Positions 11,008-23,333 are shown, counted from the stretch's first letter. The stretch is DNA of 64,000 nt from Polyodon spathula (GCF_017654505.1 NC_054540.1:38394017-38458016); one strand, 5' to 3'. The notes: generated by a model from the sequence alone, not told the origin. Program-made: numbers and translations.

Positions 11008-11674
11008 TAGATGTCTGTTTTGAAAAATACATATTCGTGTTAAACGGGATTGATGGTTCAACTACAAATACATTGCAAGGAATATGTAGCACTTTCTAAT
11101 CCAATTTCACTATGAAACCAAGTAGTATTATGTGACAGGCAGGATTTTTCAATCTATCTGTATTTGGTTTAAGAGGCTTTTTGTATGGTAAGGTGCACTG
11201 TATGAGAAACAGATGTGAGATGTTTTATTAATGTATGCATTGTATTTGAATGAATTGTGCAGGTATTTTCAAACTGAAGGAATACAGTAACAAATAAAAG
11301 TAAAGGCGATTTTTCTGCCATTCAACAATGAATTGTATTTTAATGTAACTGTGCGGTGCTGTCATTCTGTGCTATTTGTCATTTAAACAAAAGCTTTAAA
11401 TGTAACATTGAGAAAAATAACTGGAGCTTGTTGACGCTCCAGTGCCTTCTGCGCTTTGTTGTGCACTACAAAGGAAACGTGCTAACATTAGGCAACCTTA
11501 TTTGTTAACCAAAATTCAACCATGAACTATGACAATTACATTTATAGTTCTTTTTTAGGATGGCAGGTGCATATAAGCTACATTAAAATATATAATATAT
11601 TTTTTATTATTAAAAAAGCAAATCCTGCATCTTCCCTAACCTCTCACTCGCGTCCAGCACCTGTTTGCAATTAT
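11008..11674. other. Interval before the gypsy element
   Basis: AT-rich sequence with no supported coding region or repeat boundary. Confidence 0.5.
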
Positions 11675-11825
11675 TGTAGTACAGTTGAGTTATTGTATCG
11701 CGAGATTACATACCAGTGAAGTGAAAGGTTACGAGACTAGAGAGAGAGATATGTATTCCACGTGGTTGTTATTAAAGCAAGTTAAACTATAAACAAAGAC
11801 TACTTCTTTATTTAACAACACAACA
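11675..11825 (+). repeat. 5' LTR of gypsy element
   Basis: It begins TGTAGTACAG and ends AACACAACA, so it has TG...CA termini. It is repeated at 16115-16279 with scattered differences. It lacks the 14-bp segment (around AAGAGGAAGC) that the 3' copy has before the GA-rich tract. Confidence 0.93.
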
Positions 11826-11829
11826 TTTA

Positions 11830-11841
11830 TGGCAACAAGAG
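11830..11841 (+). other. Primer-binding-like site
   Basis: TGGCAACAAGAG begins a few bases after the 5' LTR, where a tRNA primer-binding site is expected. The TGG start is the complement of a tRNA CCA end. The specific tRNA was not determined. Confidence 0.45.
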
Positions 11842-11944
11842 ATGAAAGACTCTGAAAACAAACTCAAAAGGCAAGAATGACACGGATTTCATGTTCAAAC
11901 ATCCGAAAAAAAAATGACTTTGGAATATCCCTAGCTAGTCAGCC

Positions 11945-12866
11945 ATGTCCCAGAAACAGTACGCAGCAGCACCTATGGCGCAGACTATCGCTAACGCTCA
12001 GTTAACCCCGCCAATTCCATTGAACCTCAGAGCAGCGGATTTGTATTCGGAATACAAGATATGGTTGGAATCTTACAGCTTTTTGGAAATCGCCATTGGA
12101 ATGACAGGAACCACGGACACAGTGAGACGAGCTACATTTTTACATTGTATTGGAGCAACTATACAGAGAATCTTCGTGAATCTCCCAGGAGAAAAGAAAA
12201 TTTGCACAGACTGTAGCCGCACTTGATGCTTATTTTACACCACGGAGAAATGTGGTATTAGAAAGGCACAAGTTTAGACAAAGAACACAATCTCAGGATG
12301 AGTCTATTGATTCTTTTGTGAATGCATTAAGAGGACTGGCTAAATCATGTGATTTTGGGGGCACTGGAATCTGACATGTTAAGAGATCAGCTTGTGGAAA
12401 AATGTGCATACAAAATACTGTGTGATAAATTACTGCAGGAGGAAGGGTTGACTGGAAAGAGCTCTCAGTCGCTATATTTTTTGAAGCAGCACAACGGAAT
12501 CAAAACTGCTTTCTGATCTTTTTTTTTTTTTTTTTTTTTTTCTGATCTGAAGGCAGTCATGTGAACTTTACTAGACAGACAAGAGGACGAACCACTTATG
12601 CTCATGCTAATGCTAACGGACAGAGAGGCAGGACACGAAGCGGTAGCAAAACGGACTGCAATAGTGACACCAAGCGTTATAGATGTGGACTAGCAACACA
12701 CAATGCAGATGAATGCGGAGCTAAAGAGGCTAAATGCTTATACTGTAAGAAAACAGGACACTATGCAAGAGTTTACAGAAAAAGTTCAAAGGAACAAAAG
12801 CAGAGTGACAAAAACAAGGATAGAGATAAATTGCAAAATAGAGAAACCACTGAGAGCTGTGAATGA
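11945..12866 (+). pseudogene. gypsy gag (capsid-nucleocapsid), broken
   Basis: Gag would form the intracellular particle that packages the element RNA. An N-terminal capsid-like piece (11945-12226) starts [10 protein letters not shown] and contains [11 protein letters not shown]. In another frame it continues (about 12216-12360) with [18 protein letters not shown] and [15 protein letters not shown], a typical gypsy capsid segment. A poly-T run at 12519-12541 disrupts the next part. The nucleocapsid (12561-12866) has two zinc-knuckle-like stretches. In the second, [14 protein letters not shown], the last zinc-binding Cys is Tyr. Frameshifts preclude a full protein. Confidence 0.9.
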
Positions 12867-13279
12867 ACCTTCTTCAGACGCAAATGAGTTTGTTTATTCT
12901 GTTGACCGAGAAGGTAGAGACAGTGAAAGTCAATGGACAAAAGCTGAAAATGGTGATAGATACAGGAAGTGGCAGAAACTTTATTGGAGAATATCTGTAT
13001 AAAAGAGTGTTTAACCACCAAGGCATTGAACTGAAACAGACTAAGAAAAGCTTCTATGCTTATGCTCAAACCAGTCCACTCCAGTGTGTAGGATACTTTG
13101 AAGCACAGATAACGTGGCATAGTAAAGCAACAAAAGATGAAATCTATGTGATTAAAGGAAATGTTGAAGCATTGATGGGAAGAAATACATGTTTTGACTT
13201 GAATACTGAACACAGGAGACAGCGTCAACTCAGTACAACAGTCATCAGGAAGATTTGTGCAGCTAGCACAGGAGTATGA
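12863..13279 (+). pseudogene. gypsy aspartic protease domain
   Basis: The frame contains MVIDTGSGRNFI with the DTGS active-site motif at 12959-12970, preceded by the short VNGQKLK strand expected in retropepsins. It would cleave the element polyprotein as a homodimer. The frame is open for 138 codons and ends as the RT frame begins, so it is separated from gag and RT by frame changes. The active-site Asp is intact, but no continuous polyprotein is encoded. Confidence 0.9.
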
Positions 13280-14704
13280 GCCACTTTTCAAAGGACTTGG
13301 ACAGATAATTGGATACAGTCACAAAGTTACCATGGATGAGAAAATACCACCTGTAGCTCAAGGCCTGAGACGCATTTCCTATCCAATGTTGGAAGCTGTT
13401 AATCAAGAACTGGACAAGACGATAGAAGAGGGAATCATAGAGGAAGTAAATGAATGATCAAAATGGATTTCAAATATTCGAATTCCTAAGAAAGACACTA
13501 AAGGACTGAGACTATGGGTGGAACGGGAAGTGAACAAAGCTGTCATTTGTGAACATCACCCAGTACCTACTGTGGACAGCATACTGCAAGCCATGCAGGG
13601 AGCAAAAGTGTTTGCAAAACTGGATGCCAGAAAAGGATTTTGGAAAGTGGAACTAGCACCTGAATCTAGACATCTGACAACACTTAATCACACACAGAGG
13701 ATGTTACAGATTTCAGAAAGTTCCCTTTGGATTATCCAGCGCACCTGAAGCTTATCAAAAAGCAATGGACTCAATGTTATGTGGGATGCCAGGTGTTTGG
13801 TACATGGATGATTTGTTTGTGTATGCAGAATCAGATAGCAAACTAGAACAGAGATTGAGAAAAGTGTTACAATGGTTTCAGGACAGAGGACTGTCCTTGA
13901 ACAAGGACAAATGCATCTTTGGACTACAGCTGATCTAAATCCTTGGACACGTTGTTACAGCAGAAGGAATAAAACCAGACCCGTGGAAGTAGTTTGCAAA
14001 GCGCCGAGACCAAAGAATGTTGGACAATTATATTCATTCCTGGGAACCTGTGGATTTCTGATGAAGTTTAGCCAAACTTTGCAAATATCTCAGAACCACT
14101 GTGGAAGCTGACCAGAAAAAGACAAGAGTGGGAATTGACATCAGAAAGAGAGGTCATTTACAGTAAAGAGCCTTGACATGCGAAGTGTCTCGCATACTTC
14201 AAGGTTGAGGCACCGACAGTAGTAATCATTGATGCAAGCCCAGTGGTACTTGGAGCCATATTGCTACACAAACAATAAAATGGACACAATAAACCAAACT
14301 CCTATGCAAGCCGTTCACTGACCCCTACAAAGAGATTATATTCTCAGATTGAGCGAGAAGCTCTTGGATGCGTTTGGGCAGTAGAACACTTCAGGTCATA
14401 TCTATGGGGAAGCAAGTTTACACTTATCTATATGTTCAATCCAGAGAAAGCGATGCTGTTACCAACGAGAATACAAAGGCTTGGCTTGAGACTGCAACCA
14501 TATGACTACAAGATCGAGCACATCGAGGGAAAAGCCAATGTCACAGATTTACTATCTCGACTTCCCTTACCTGAAACCGAAGATAATGGATACATGGAGG
14601 ACTTTGTGGAGAGAGTGCTTTCCGTTAGCACACGTGACATACCTGCAATGACAATCGAGGACCTGAAAGAGGCTTCAAAACAAGATAACACGTTAAACAG
14701 TTGA
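13257..14704 (+). pseudogene. gypsy reverse transcriptase and RNase H, broken
   Basis: Reverse transcriptase would copy the element RNA to DNA in the particle. The fingers region reads EELDKT-like EGIIEEVNE and stops near 13457. The next fragment (13518-13748) has [13 protein letters not shown], holding the first catalytic Asp. The YMDD box is at 13801-13812 in a third frame, followed by LFVYAESDSKLEQRL. RNase H follows: VVIIDASPVVLGAILL near 14215, YSQIEREALG near 14340, and the terminal GKANVTDLLSRLPLPE (14432-14704 frame). At least four frame breaks are visible, although each catalytic motif can still be read. Confidence 0.92.
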
Positions 14705-15975
14705 TTTCTATTGTGGAAACAGGAAAATGGCCAAATCCAATACCAGAAGAGTTGAAGCCTTATGACAGATGTTCAATAGAGTTATCGACGCATGATGGAC
14801 TTGTACCGCGTGGACACAGAATCGTTTTACCCACTTCAAAGATCAAACATGCATTGAAGATCGTACACGAAACACATCAAGGTGTGGTACGCACAAAACG
14901 GTACCTGAGAAGCAAGTTTTATTGGTCTAATATGGACTTGGATGTTCAAAGACTGATTAGAAGCTGTTCAGCATGTGTGTTAAACCAACCGCTACGCGAA
15001 GACCAACCTTTTCAGACACTTGATTTACCTCTAAGACCATGGACAAAGCTAGTATTGACTTAGCTGGACCCATTCTAAATGAATACATTCTTGCTGTTAT
15101 TGACTATTACACTTCGTACCCAACAGCAGTTGTCATTTCTGACATATCTTCAGTCACTGTGTCCACAAAATTGTTGAAAATCTTTGCTCGATTTGGATAC
15201 ACCCTAAAGTTGTTACTGTTAATGGAAGGCAGTTTGTGGAACAAATCTTTGAAAACTTCCTGACAACTTGTGGAATCAAACACATACGTGCATTCTCTCA
15301 TTACCCAAAGAGTAATGGAAAGACAGACAGGTTTCACCATTACCTGAAGAAAGTCTTCAGAACAGCCAAAAGTGAAGGGAAAAGCTGGAAAGAGGAGCTC
15401 CAAAGATTCTCCTGGCCTATCGATCAACACCTCATCCGGTATTGGGTGAAACACCAGCCTTTCTTATGTTTGGAAGAGACTCGTACCAAGTTACCAAGTG
15501 TGGAGAAAAGGGATGAAAGTCAAGAATACATTCAAACTCATCACAAAATCTACAAACAGAAAATTAAACAATATGCAGACCAAACAAATAGAGCTAAAGA
15601 CCATAACTTCAAAGTTGGAGACATTGTGTTTATTGGAGAATGGAAAACTAGATTCAAAGTTCATAAACACTCGCTATGTTGTTCTGAGAAACACTTCAGC
15701 AGAACTCTTTTGAACTGGTGAACACAGAAGATGGATCAACACTCATTCGGAATGTTAAACACCTTCGACTCTTTCATTTGCAGTTAAACTTCAGCATGCC
15801 GGAACCTGCAACAGAAACACCTGTGAACACTGGACCCACTGAAACTGAAGGAACTCAGTATAACTCAGCTATGGGAGAATCCATTAGACCATCAGATAAC
15901 CTGGAAAAACAAGTAACCACTAGAATTGGGAGAGTTGTTAAAAAGCCAGCAAGGTTTAAAGATATATTCATGTAA
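14701..15975 (+). pseudogene. gypsy integrase, broken, catalytic changes
   Basis: Integrase would insert the cDNA into the host genome. The HHCC zinc domain is readable: His residues at 14866-14880 (VHETHQG) and the CSAC pair at 14964-14975. The core follows in a shifted frame from 15039 with DLAGP. The second Asp region reads VNGRQF, where DNGRQF is usual, and the Glu region reads SNGKTDRF with Asp for Glu. Two of the three catalytic acids are therefore changed. The C-terminal part (VGDIVFIGEW near 15620) matches the post-core beta domain. Confidence 0.9.
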
Positions 15976-16100
15976 ATATATATTGTGTAATTACCTGTGA
16001 ATGTAAGATAAAATAATTTCAGTTGTGTATTGACAGTGAAAGACAAATGTGTCAGAAACTGAAGAAGAACTTATGTTGTTAAAGTATGGACTTTAATACT

Positions 16101-16114
16101 AACAAGGGAAGGGA
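16101..16114 (+). other. Polypurine tract of gypsy element
   Basis: AACAAGGGAAGGGA lies directly against the 3' LTR, the expected place for the plus-strand DNA primer. Confidence 0.85.
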
Positions 16115-16279
16115 TGTAGTATAGCTGAGTTACTGTATTGCAAGATTACATACCAGTGAAGTGAAACGTTATGAGACAAGAGGAAGCTAGAGAGAGAGAG
16201 AGACATGTATTCCACGTGGTTGTTATTAATGCAAGTTAAACTATAAACAAAGACTACTACTTTATTCAACAACACAACA
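16115..16279 (+). repeat. 3' LTR of gypsy element
   Basis: It begins TGTAGTATAG and ends AACACAACA, matching the 5' LTR along its length. It carries an extra 14-bp segment relative to the 5' copy. Confidence 0.93.
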
Positions 16280-18209
16280 AGTGTTATTTTTAAAACTGAC
16301 ATCTCGATATTTCAGACAACCTGCCTGTCCCCCCCTGTAGCCATAACGTGACAGTGTAAGCAGATCCCTCGGTAACAACCTGTTACGGTAAATCACATCT
16401 AAAACCATTACTGGCCAGTAAAATAACCAGGCAGTAGTTTTATAAATTTTGTGTTAAATATTACCCGGTCATTTTTTTTAATGGCTGCAAATTACCGCTG
16501 TCTTTTATGAATTATGTCCCCAGTATGCAGCTTATCTGGAGCACTGGTTGCTGTGGTCTGAGGGTACATGAAACATCTTAAAGTACTACTTCTCACCTAA
16601 ACCCTGTAATAGGTAATGGGTAATTTGTCTTCATAGGTCCACTTTTCCTTATAAATATATAGAGGATACATGAACGCTCAGTACTGTAATTAATCCACAA
16701 ATTAAGATAGCCAAGAAACACATGAGTCTCAAACAGGTTTTTATAACAATTACGAAAAAAATAGTATTTTTAAACAACTATTGAAAGAATGACTTTCCTT
16801 AGATCTGCATCTGCTTGGCAAAGCAGGATAGTTTGGAACAGTGCTATTCATTCTGTAGTTGGCTTTCAAGCGGAACGGTATAGTTTCATGACGGACATTT
16901 CCGTCCCGCTCCTTTACAGCACTAAGAAGAACTGTGCACGGTTTTATTTTTCTTAAATATATGTTCGGCCATGGATTTTGGACAAAAGATTTATAAAAAA
17001 AAAAAAAGTGACAAATACAGATGCAGTCACTTTACAGTATTTGCCATCATGCCTGTGCATAGCAACCATTCATTTTCCAGTTTCAAACCACAATTAGGCA
17101 CTTTTAATTGAAAATTGCATTAAAAAAAAAACAACTTATTGTTCTTTTATATTCAGTGTGATTGATGTGACACTTTATTCATTATGATATATATGAAGAG
17201 TTTAGATGAAAAACCAGATACACACCTTTTTCTTATTTTTGGTAAATGATAATTTTTTATTGTGCTTTTCTGAATAAATGGGTGTTTTTCAAATGGAAAA
17301 ACTAAATAAGAATTTAAAATCAAACAAAATCTAAATCTATTGAAATTATAAAAATTGTTCATTTTATTTTTTGTTTTGCAGCAGAAGGCTTTATATCCAT
17401 GGGCCGTTTTCTTGCAAAACAAGACATATCCACATTCCAAGCAAGGATTTAGCAAACATTAACTGTCATATTGCTACCTACATGAAGAAACTCTTGAAAG
17501 AAAAGTCAGTGATTTTTCAGTATTACAGAGGCACAATGACAAGGGCTCATCAAATAAATTACTTAAAATTAATCAAAATACAGTAATATCAGGGTTAGAA
17601 ACTAACAATACTGTGCCTTTTGAAACTTGCTAGTCCTGATGTAAACTTGCTAGTCCTTATGTAAAGTACTTAAGTTGGAATCAACAACAACAGTTGGGGT
17701 CCCTAAAAATAGGCTTAGATTTTAATTTGCTAACAAATAGTTTGTCTGAAATTGATACCGATGACACAAACACAATGTTTATTTTATTGTGCATTACATG
17801 TGTTGCTTGCAGGTTGACTGCAAAAAAAGACTGTATAAATGGATTTTATATTAAACGCTGCAATAACAGTTCTGCTTGTGAAGCATCTACACTATAATTT
17901 AACTGAACAAGTGATTTATTTGCACTGTGCAGGACCATACTTTTCCCCATTGGTGCTTGAGCCTCGCAGCACTCACGGAATCACCGCCTGTGCACCTATT
18001 ATCAGTGATTAAAGCCTGGTTTTCAAACTAACTGATTATCGCTCACCAATACTGTATTGGTATAGGAAAAGTGTGTTTTTAGCTTTCAATTACTTAAAAT
18101 ATGCTGGCGATAATGTAAACAACACCAAGCTACATACAGCGAGTCCCAAACTTTAAACGTGTTACTGTTTATAGATAAGAACTCAACTTTATTATGAATA
18201 AAATAGTCT
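16280..18209. other. Intergenic interval
   Basis: No gene is recognised. A 20-bp unit containing AACTTGCTAGTCCT occurs twice in tandem near 17633-17670. The remaining short frames show no domain. Confidence 0.5.
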
Positions 18210-18462
18210 AATAATAATTTTTATATAGTGCCTTTCATAGTGGAACACCATCATAATGCAATTTACAAGATATGAGATGTGTGTGTGTGTGTGAATTATA
18301 CATCAGCTGCATGGTCACTTACAACAACAACATCTCACTTGAAAGATGGAGCACAAGTAGATTAATTGACTTGCTCACAGTGAGTCAATGGCTGAACTGG
18401 GATTTGAAGCTGGGACCTCCTGGTTACAAGCCCATTTCTTTAACCACTGGACCACACAGCCT
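18210..18462 (-). mobile_element. tRNA-derived SINE, minus strand
   Basis: Read from the minus strand, the head has an A-box-like CCAGTGGTTA and a B-box-like CTTCAAATCC at tRNA spacing. A body with AGCAAGTCA-type sequence follows, then a tail ending in ATAAAAATTATTATTA. This is the tRNA head, body and short repeat tail of a fish SINE. A GT microsatellite has grown inside it (18277-18292 on the plus strand). It is diverged, so probably old. Confidence 0.72.
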
Positions 18463-20724
18463 TCTGATGAATATTGTGTTATTATGTTTTAAGCAACATA
18501 CTATGATAGTGTTCATTATGGTAATTGTTTATTAATTTTAAAATGTTTAGTAAAACATGACCTATTGTTTGACCTCTTTGGTAAAACCGGCCCCCTTTAC
18601 TAACGACATCTTCACAGGTTTATAACCAAGTATAAACCCCACATTTTTGTAAAATGACTTTACACTTCTAAAGATGCAACACGTTCCAGTAAATTCAAAC
18701 AATAAATTTAAATCCCGTGCAGAGGGAGAACACAAATGTAAAACCCTATTAAGTGAGGGTGGCATTGCAAGGGAGATGAAGGGAGGTTTCACAGTTCCGA
18801 TCGAGTTACTTTTTTCTAAGTATTATTTGTGAATACTTATTCACTATTGCTACACCCTGTTAGAAAATTGACTTCTCTGCATTTTTTTAAAATGATTCAT
18901 CATTTAATCATAAAATCACAATTTACAAGATTAAATATGCTACTATACTCCTCCTGGGCGCTGCCATCATAGTGTAACACAACTGTGATACTGCACACGA
19001 TTGGCTCAGTGGATATGTCATATTTTGCTAAATTAGTAGCCTGGCGTATAGTGCGTTATAGAAAGAAATGATCATTTGAGTTGTATTTAACATGGTGTAT
19101 ATAAGGTTTGAGGACAAAGAACACTGAAAATAAGAAAGTAGGCACTGTGAGATGAATGACCCTGCTTTTAGCTCAGTTTTGATTCAAATCACGTGTATCA
19201 CATTTTGCATGTGGAGCTCCATTTGTGCCATATAAAAATGTGAGAAACGCCATCCGTGTGTGTGTGCCCATCTGTCTGTGGTTATTGTTCTTACATGGTT
19301 ATGCACCATACAGCGCTGTGAACACGATTTATATTTTCTGCACTCTTAAGGATAGTTCATACACTAGCCCTCTGAGTAGTATAATGTAACGGTACATTCG
19401 CTGTTCTCTCCTCCTTAGCCTACAAAACCCCTGATCACATGATAATGTAACCCTAGGTTTCTGTAACATCGTTTATTGGTCTCTTGCTCCCTCTGCTAGA
19501 TACTTACTGAATTAGATATAATTATTCAGACCACAAAAATGTCAAGTGTTTATAAACCGGTGGAAATCACTGTGAGAAAGAAGTATTAGTAATAATACTG
19601 AACTCAGATTCTAATTTAAATGCAAATACATATAATTCTTTCCCACAGAATCAGCAAGTGTGTTAATGAAGAAATAAGCAAATAATATTTACCATCAAAT
19701 GACAGTGATGCAGCAGCGCCAAGCTGTGTGTGTTGCTCCATTCTTCAAGGAGAATCACACTCGCTGTTGCATTACTAGACACTCTCACTCCCTCTGCCCC
19801 CACAGCCTGTTTACCGGGATATGATTTATTCATATCTCTCTCTCTCTCTCTCTCTCCTATGACTAAAGTAAAAAAATATATTAATTTGTTTTATTTATTT
19901 ATGGTAAAAATGATTTGTTTGTATTTCGTCAGTATTCACCACATACGTACAAGTTATTTGTATACTGTACTCATAGTCCATCGCATGGATAAGAAAAAAA
20001 ATAATAATAATTCACTCCCGTAGGATCGATAGTGCATTTTAGAACTCATTGCTCAAAGGGTTAGTACAGATGGTCAGTCAGCCCCACTCACATGTGTATA
20101 AAGCTACGAATAGATACAACAGATACAAATCATATGTAAAGTTTGAAATGTACGCATTTTTTCAGTACCAAACAATAAAAATTAGAAAGCGTCTTCGAAT
20201 TCAATTAGATAACTTGTCTGAGCACTTTATGTCGGCTTTTTCTTTGCTGGTCATAGCTGGGGATTTATTTATTTATTTATTTTTTACTTGGGTCAAGTAT
20301 GCGATTATAATAAGGACAATTAAATGGTATTCCTTTCTGAATGTACAATACACCTTTTCACCTGCAATCGGCAACACAGTGGGGGTTAGTTTACTTATTA
20401 TTCTAATATAACTTTTTTAATACCATGTGAGCACAGTGTACCTATTTTGTCTGGAGCTGGGAGTGGAACGGAATGAAAGAAAGCCGAGCGGAGGATATTA
20501 TTATGAGCGATGAACGGAATTGTGAACACAACACAGATACTTGCTGTTAAAATATGTTGTCTTTAACACAGGATTTGCATATTGCAGGAGAGTAGAAGTG
20601 TGTAAACTCTGTATCCCCTACATATCGACCAAATTCAAAGCGGGTAAACGCCGTTCACCTGCATATATACCCTCGACTACACCACTGAGAAAGTGGTACC
20701 AACCAGGAGTGAAAATTATTATTT
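18463..20724. other. Intergenic interval
   Basis: It contains a CT microsatellite at about 19837-19857 and no recognised gene. Open frames at 20049-20411 and 20541-20945 show no family motif and overlap repeat sequence. Confidence 0.5.
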
Positions 20725-20945
20725 TATTTCTTAGCAGACACCCTTATCCAGGCCGACTTACAATTGTGACGTTATTTTTTTTACATACAATTACTCATTT
20801 GGGTTGGGTTTCTTACTGGACCAATCTAGCTACCACTACTCCATGTGCTGCAAGTGAAGAAGCACTAATGTCTCCTTATATAACTTTTTTTTTTTTTTTA
20901 CAAATGTCAATTGCTCTGGATAAAAGCATCAGCCAAATCAATTAA
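20725..20945. mobile_element. Two SINE/LINE 3'-tail fragments in opposite orientations
   Basis: The left part reads TTAGCAGACACCCTTATCC followed by GGCCGACTTACAA, the complement of the common fish repeat tail containing GGATAAGGGYGTCTGC. The right part reads GCTCTGGATAAAAGCATC near 20913, a tail of the same general type in plus orientation. They are separated by a poly-T tract. Both are fragments without heads. Confidence 0.6.
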
Positions 20946-21304
20946 TATGACATACTTTTCTGGCTTGCGTTTTATTAATTTATTTATACATTTATAATAT
21001 AAACATTAATTCATACATTTTTTTTATTTAAAAAATATTTATTTCTGACTATTTATTCCTCTATGCATTTTTTAAATTATTTATTTCTACCTAATAAATT
21101 ATTCCTTTATTTTTAACTAATCGAGGAACTACAATTTGTCAGAGATTAGAGATTTAGACAAGGAAGCTACATGCCACTCTTGTGTACAATTCCATTCTAT
21201 GGTATCTACCAAACAGGAAACAGAGCATTTTTAGAATCGAGCAGGACCTTTGGGTATTCAGCGAAAGCTGGTCAGACATGGATGTAGGCTTAAAAATGAA
21301 CACA
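20946..21304. other. AT-rich spacer
   Basis: Mostly T- and A-rich sequence built from TTTATTTA-like motifs. No gene is seen. Confidence 0.5.
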
Positions 21305-21405
21305 TTTCAACAACAGCGCACTTGCACAGCAGGTTAAGACAGTGTGCGCTTGCTCAAGTTGCAAGTTCAAACCACAGTCATTTTTTTTTTTTTTTTTTTT
21401 TTGTG
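21305..21405 (+). mobile_element. tRNA-like SINE head fragment
   Basis: An A-box-like GCAGGTTAAG is followed about 35 bp later by a B-box-like AGTTCAAACC and then a T-run. The spacing fits a tRNA-derived SINE head, but the body is missing. Confidence 0.35.
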
Positions 21406-21748
21406 CAATATGTGCTGTTTTAAAACATAAATAAATTGTTTAATATAAATGGTGTGGATATCAAACTATTTGCGTTATCTGGTTGATTTTGATGTTGACC
21501 AACACGTGAAATTACATGATTGGTAGGTGTCTGGATATTTAGCTTTTCTGTTTGAAAAGTTGCTACATACTCTTAAACTAAAAAGTACTGAATGGAAGAG
21601 GAACAAGGAGAATAACAGTTTTACCTTAGTTTTGTGTATAAGAGGTATTTACATTTTTGGCTTTTGGTACTGGGACTGATGGTAATTCTAAGCGATTTAG
21701 TTTTGTGGCTGCAACATGGTGAAAACAACAAAACTCTTGTAGCTGTAC

Positions 21749-21896
21749 AGAGAGTCTTGGTAGTTTCCAACCAATAGTTTCCAACAAGTTTTTCTAACTA
21801 GTAAGAGGAACTACTGTTCCTCTCAATGTCCAGAGAGTCTCAGTAGTTTTCAATTGTTTCCAACAAGTTTTTTTTTTTTCTCTAGAGGATTTACTA
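21749..21896. repeat. Imperfect tandem duplication, about 82-bp period
   Basis: The motif AGAGAGTCT, then GTAGTTT, then GTTTCCAACAAGTTTTT, then an A-G-rich stretch occurs twice, starting near 21749 and near 21831. The copies differ by substitutions and a T-run expansion. Confidence 0.7.
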
Positions 21897-22547
21897 TGAA
21901 CACACATTCATGCGCAGACTCAAAGAATGGTTAATCAATAGTAGTATTTTATTAAGTATATTAATAATAAACAGAAATCAGAAAAGTCAGAAAGTAAATC
22001 TCTTAGTCTCTACTCACAAAACACCATTACAAAACCTTCACTACATTCATGCTTCACTAGCCAGCAATTGAAATATGACACCGCCTGTCTCAACACAAGC
22101 AGCAGCTCCAACAGCAAGCAAGCTGTGAGGTAGCTTCACACACACATCCAATGCACAAAGCACATCTGAGATAATGCAGACAATCTTAACAATATATCAT
22201 ATGAGCTTATTGATGCTATATAGATTAAGTATATGGCAAGTTTACTTTTAAAGAAATTCTTCATATAACAATATGAGGTAGATTACTTATAGTTACTTCA
22301 TCAAGTTTCACTAAAAGTTATTTCATATGCAAGATGTGCAAACTAAATGATTAATGGTTCAATGCTATGTGAGTGTGTTACAATTAATTAATTTAGTTCT
22401 GTGAAAGGAAAATGCAACTGGAATTATATTCAACGGTTCCTTGAAGCTTAGACTTTTGGTCCGCTGGTTTGGAAACTCAACCTGTTGAAGTGTCCAGTAC
22501 AAAATTCTCCTCTCAGCAACAAAGTCTTCAGTCCCATGTCGGACCAA

Positions 22548-23333
22548 ACTTGGCAACAAGGTTCCAATTCTCGATAGAATCAACAAACAGCTGCAACAAA
22601 GTCTCCAGTGCTCGGTATAGGATCCACAACATCTCCTGTCCGCTCTGCCCTCTTCGTTGAATGTTTAGCTAAGCAGATATCAGGGCACAGTTTCTTTTGG
22701 ATACTGTGGTTTTAGGTGTACAGCAGACCTAGCCTGGTTTATCTGATAACAGTCGCTGTAAGTTTTAGGCAGTCTTCTCACCGGGCCTCCGTCTAGTTGC
22801 TTGTAGCAGTTGATTCGCTTGCAGCTTGCTTTCTCATCTTGGGTCCGTTCCAGGCAGAGTCCTGTCTTGATTGCGTTTTTAGTCCCGGAGTTGCAGCACC
22901 TTGTTCAGCATTCGATGTACAGCGCAAATTGTTCAATTCCTCTTTGATTTTTTTATAGTCTTTTTCACTCTACTGATTGGCTGCTTTCATGAGGTCATTT
23001 GTGTATCTTGCCTCTTTAATCTCCAAGTCCTTTGATGTTTTAATGTCCTTTTCCACTGGGACATTGCTAGTTTATGTCTTCCTTGCGTCAAAACAATTGT
23101 TGTTGCACGTGTGAATTATCTATACATAATTCAACTGTCCACTCAGCCTAATCCAGTTCAGGCACCAGTCTTCTAACAAGTAAGTTATATAGTTTCAGTA
23201 TGTCTGCAAACCAGTGGCCCCTTTCAAGACGCAGCCATTTGCCCTGTTTCTCAAGACACAGTTTCATTAATGAATCCAGTTATATTTCTAATACATGTTC
23301 ATGTATTATCATATTCAGGGAATATGTCCTACA
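22548..23333 (-). mobile_element. Candidate LTR of a retrovirus-like element, minus strand
   Basis: On the minus strand the block starts TGTAGGACAT at 23333, has a CCAAT motif (22980-22976) and a TATA-like GACTATAAAA (22960-22951), and ends near 22548. Immediately beyond is TTTGGTCCGACATGGG, loosely like a tRNA-Lys-type primer-binding site. No gag, pol or env follows, and no second LTR or target duplication was found. Known LTR architecture supports the call, but a different repeat type is possible. Confidence 0.35.

Larger units (their letters stand above)
11675..16279 (+). mobile_element. Full-length Ty3/gypsy LTR retrotransposon (inactive)
   Basis: All structural parts are present in order: 5' LTR, primer-binding-like site, gag with zinc knuckles, protease, reverse transcriptase, RNase H, integrase, polypurine tract and 3' LTR. 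At about 4.6 kb with LTRs of only 151 and 165 bp it is compact. The protease-RT-RNase H-integrase order assigns it to Ty3/gypsy rather than Ty1/copia. Many frameshifts and stops break the coding region, and the two LTRs differ at around ten positions plus a 14-bp indel, so it is an old insertion. A flanking 5-bp target duplication is not evident. Confidence 0.95.

Noticed and set aside
18210..18462. tRNA-like A and B boxes considered as a tRNA gene
   Set aside because: The fold is incomplete and the boxes are followed by a SINE body and tail, so it is a SINE head rather than a tRNA gene. The same applies at 21305, 53213 and 55645.
20049..20945. Two plus-strand open frames over 110 codons
   Set aside because: The second overlaps SINE/LINE tail sequence and neither has a domain.
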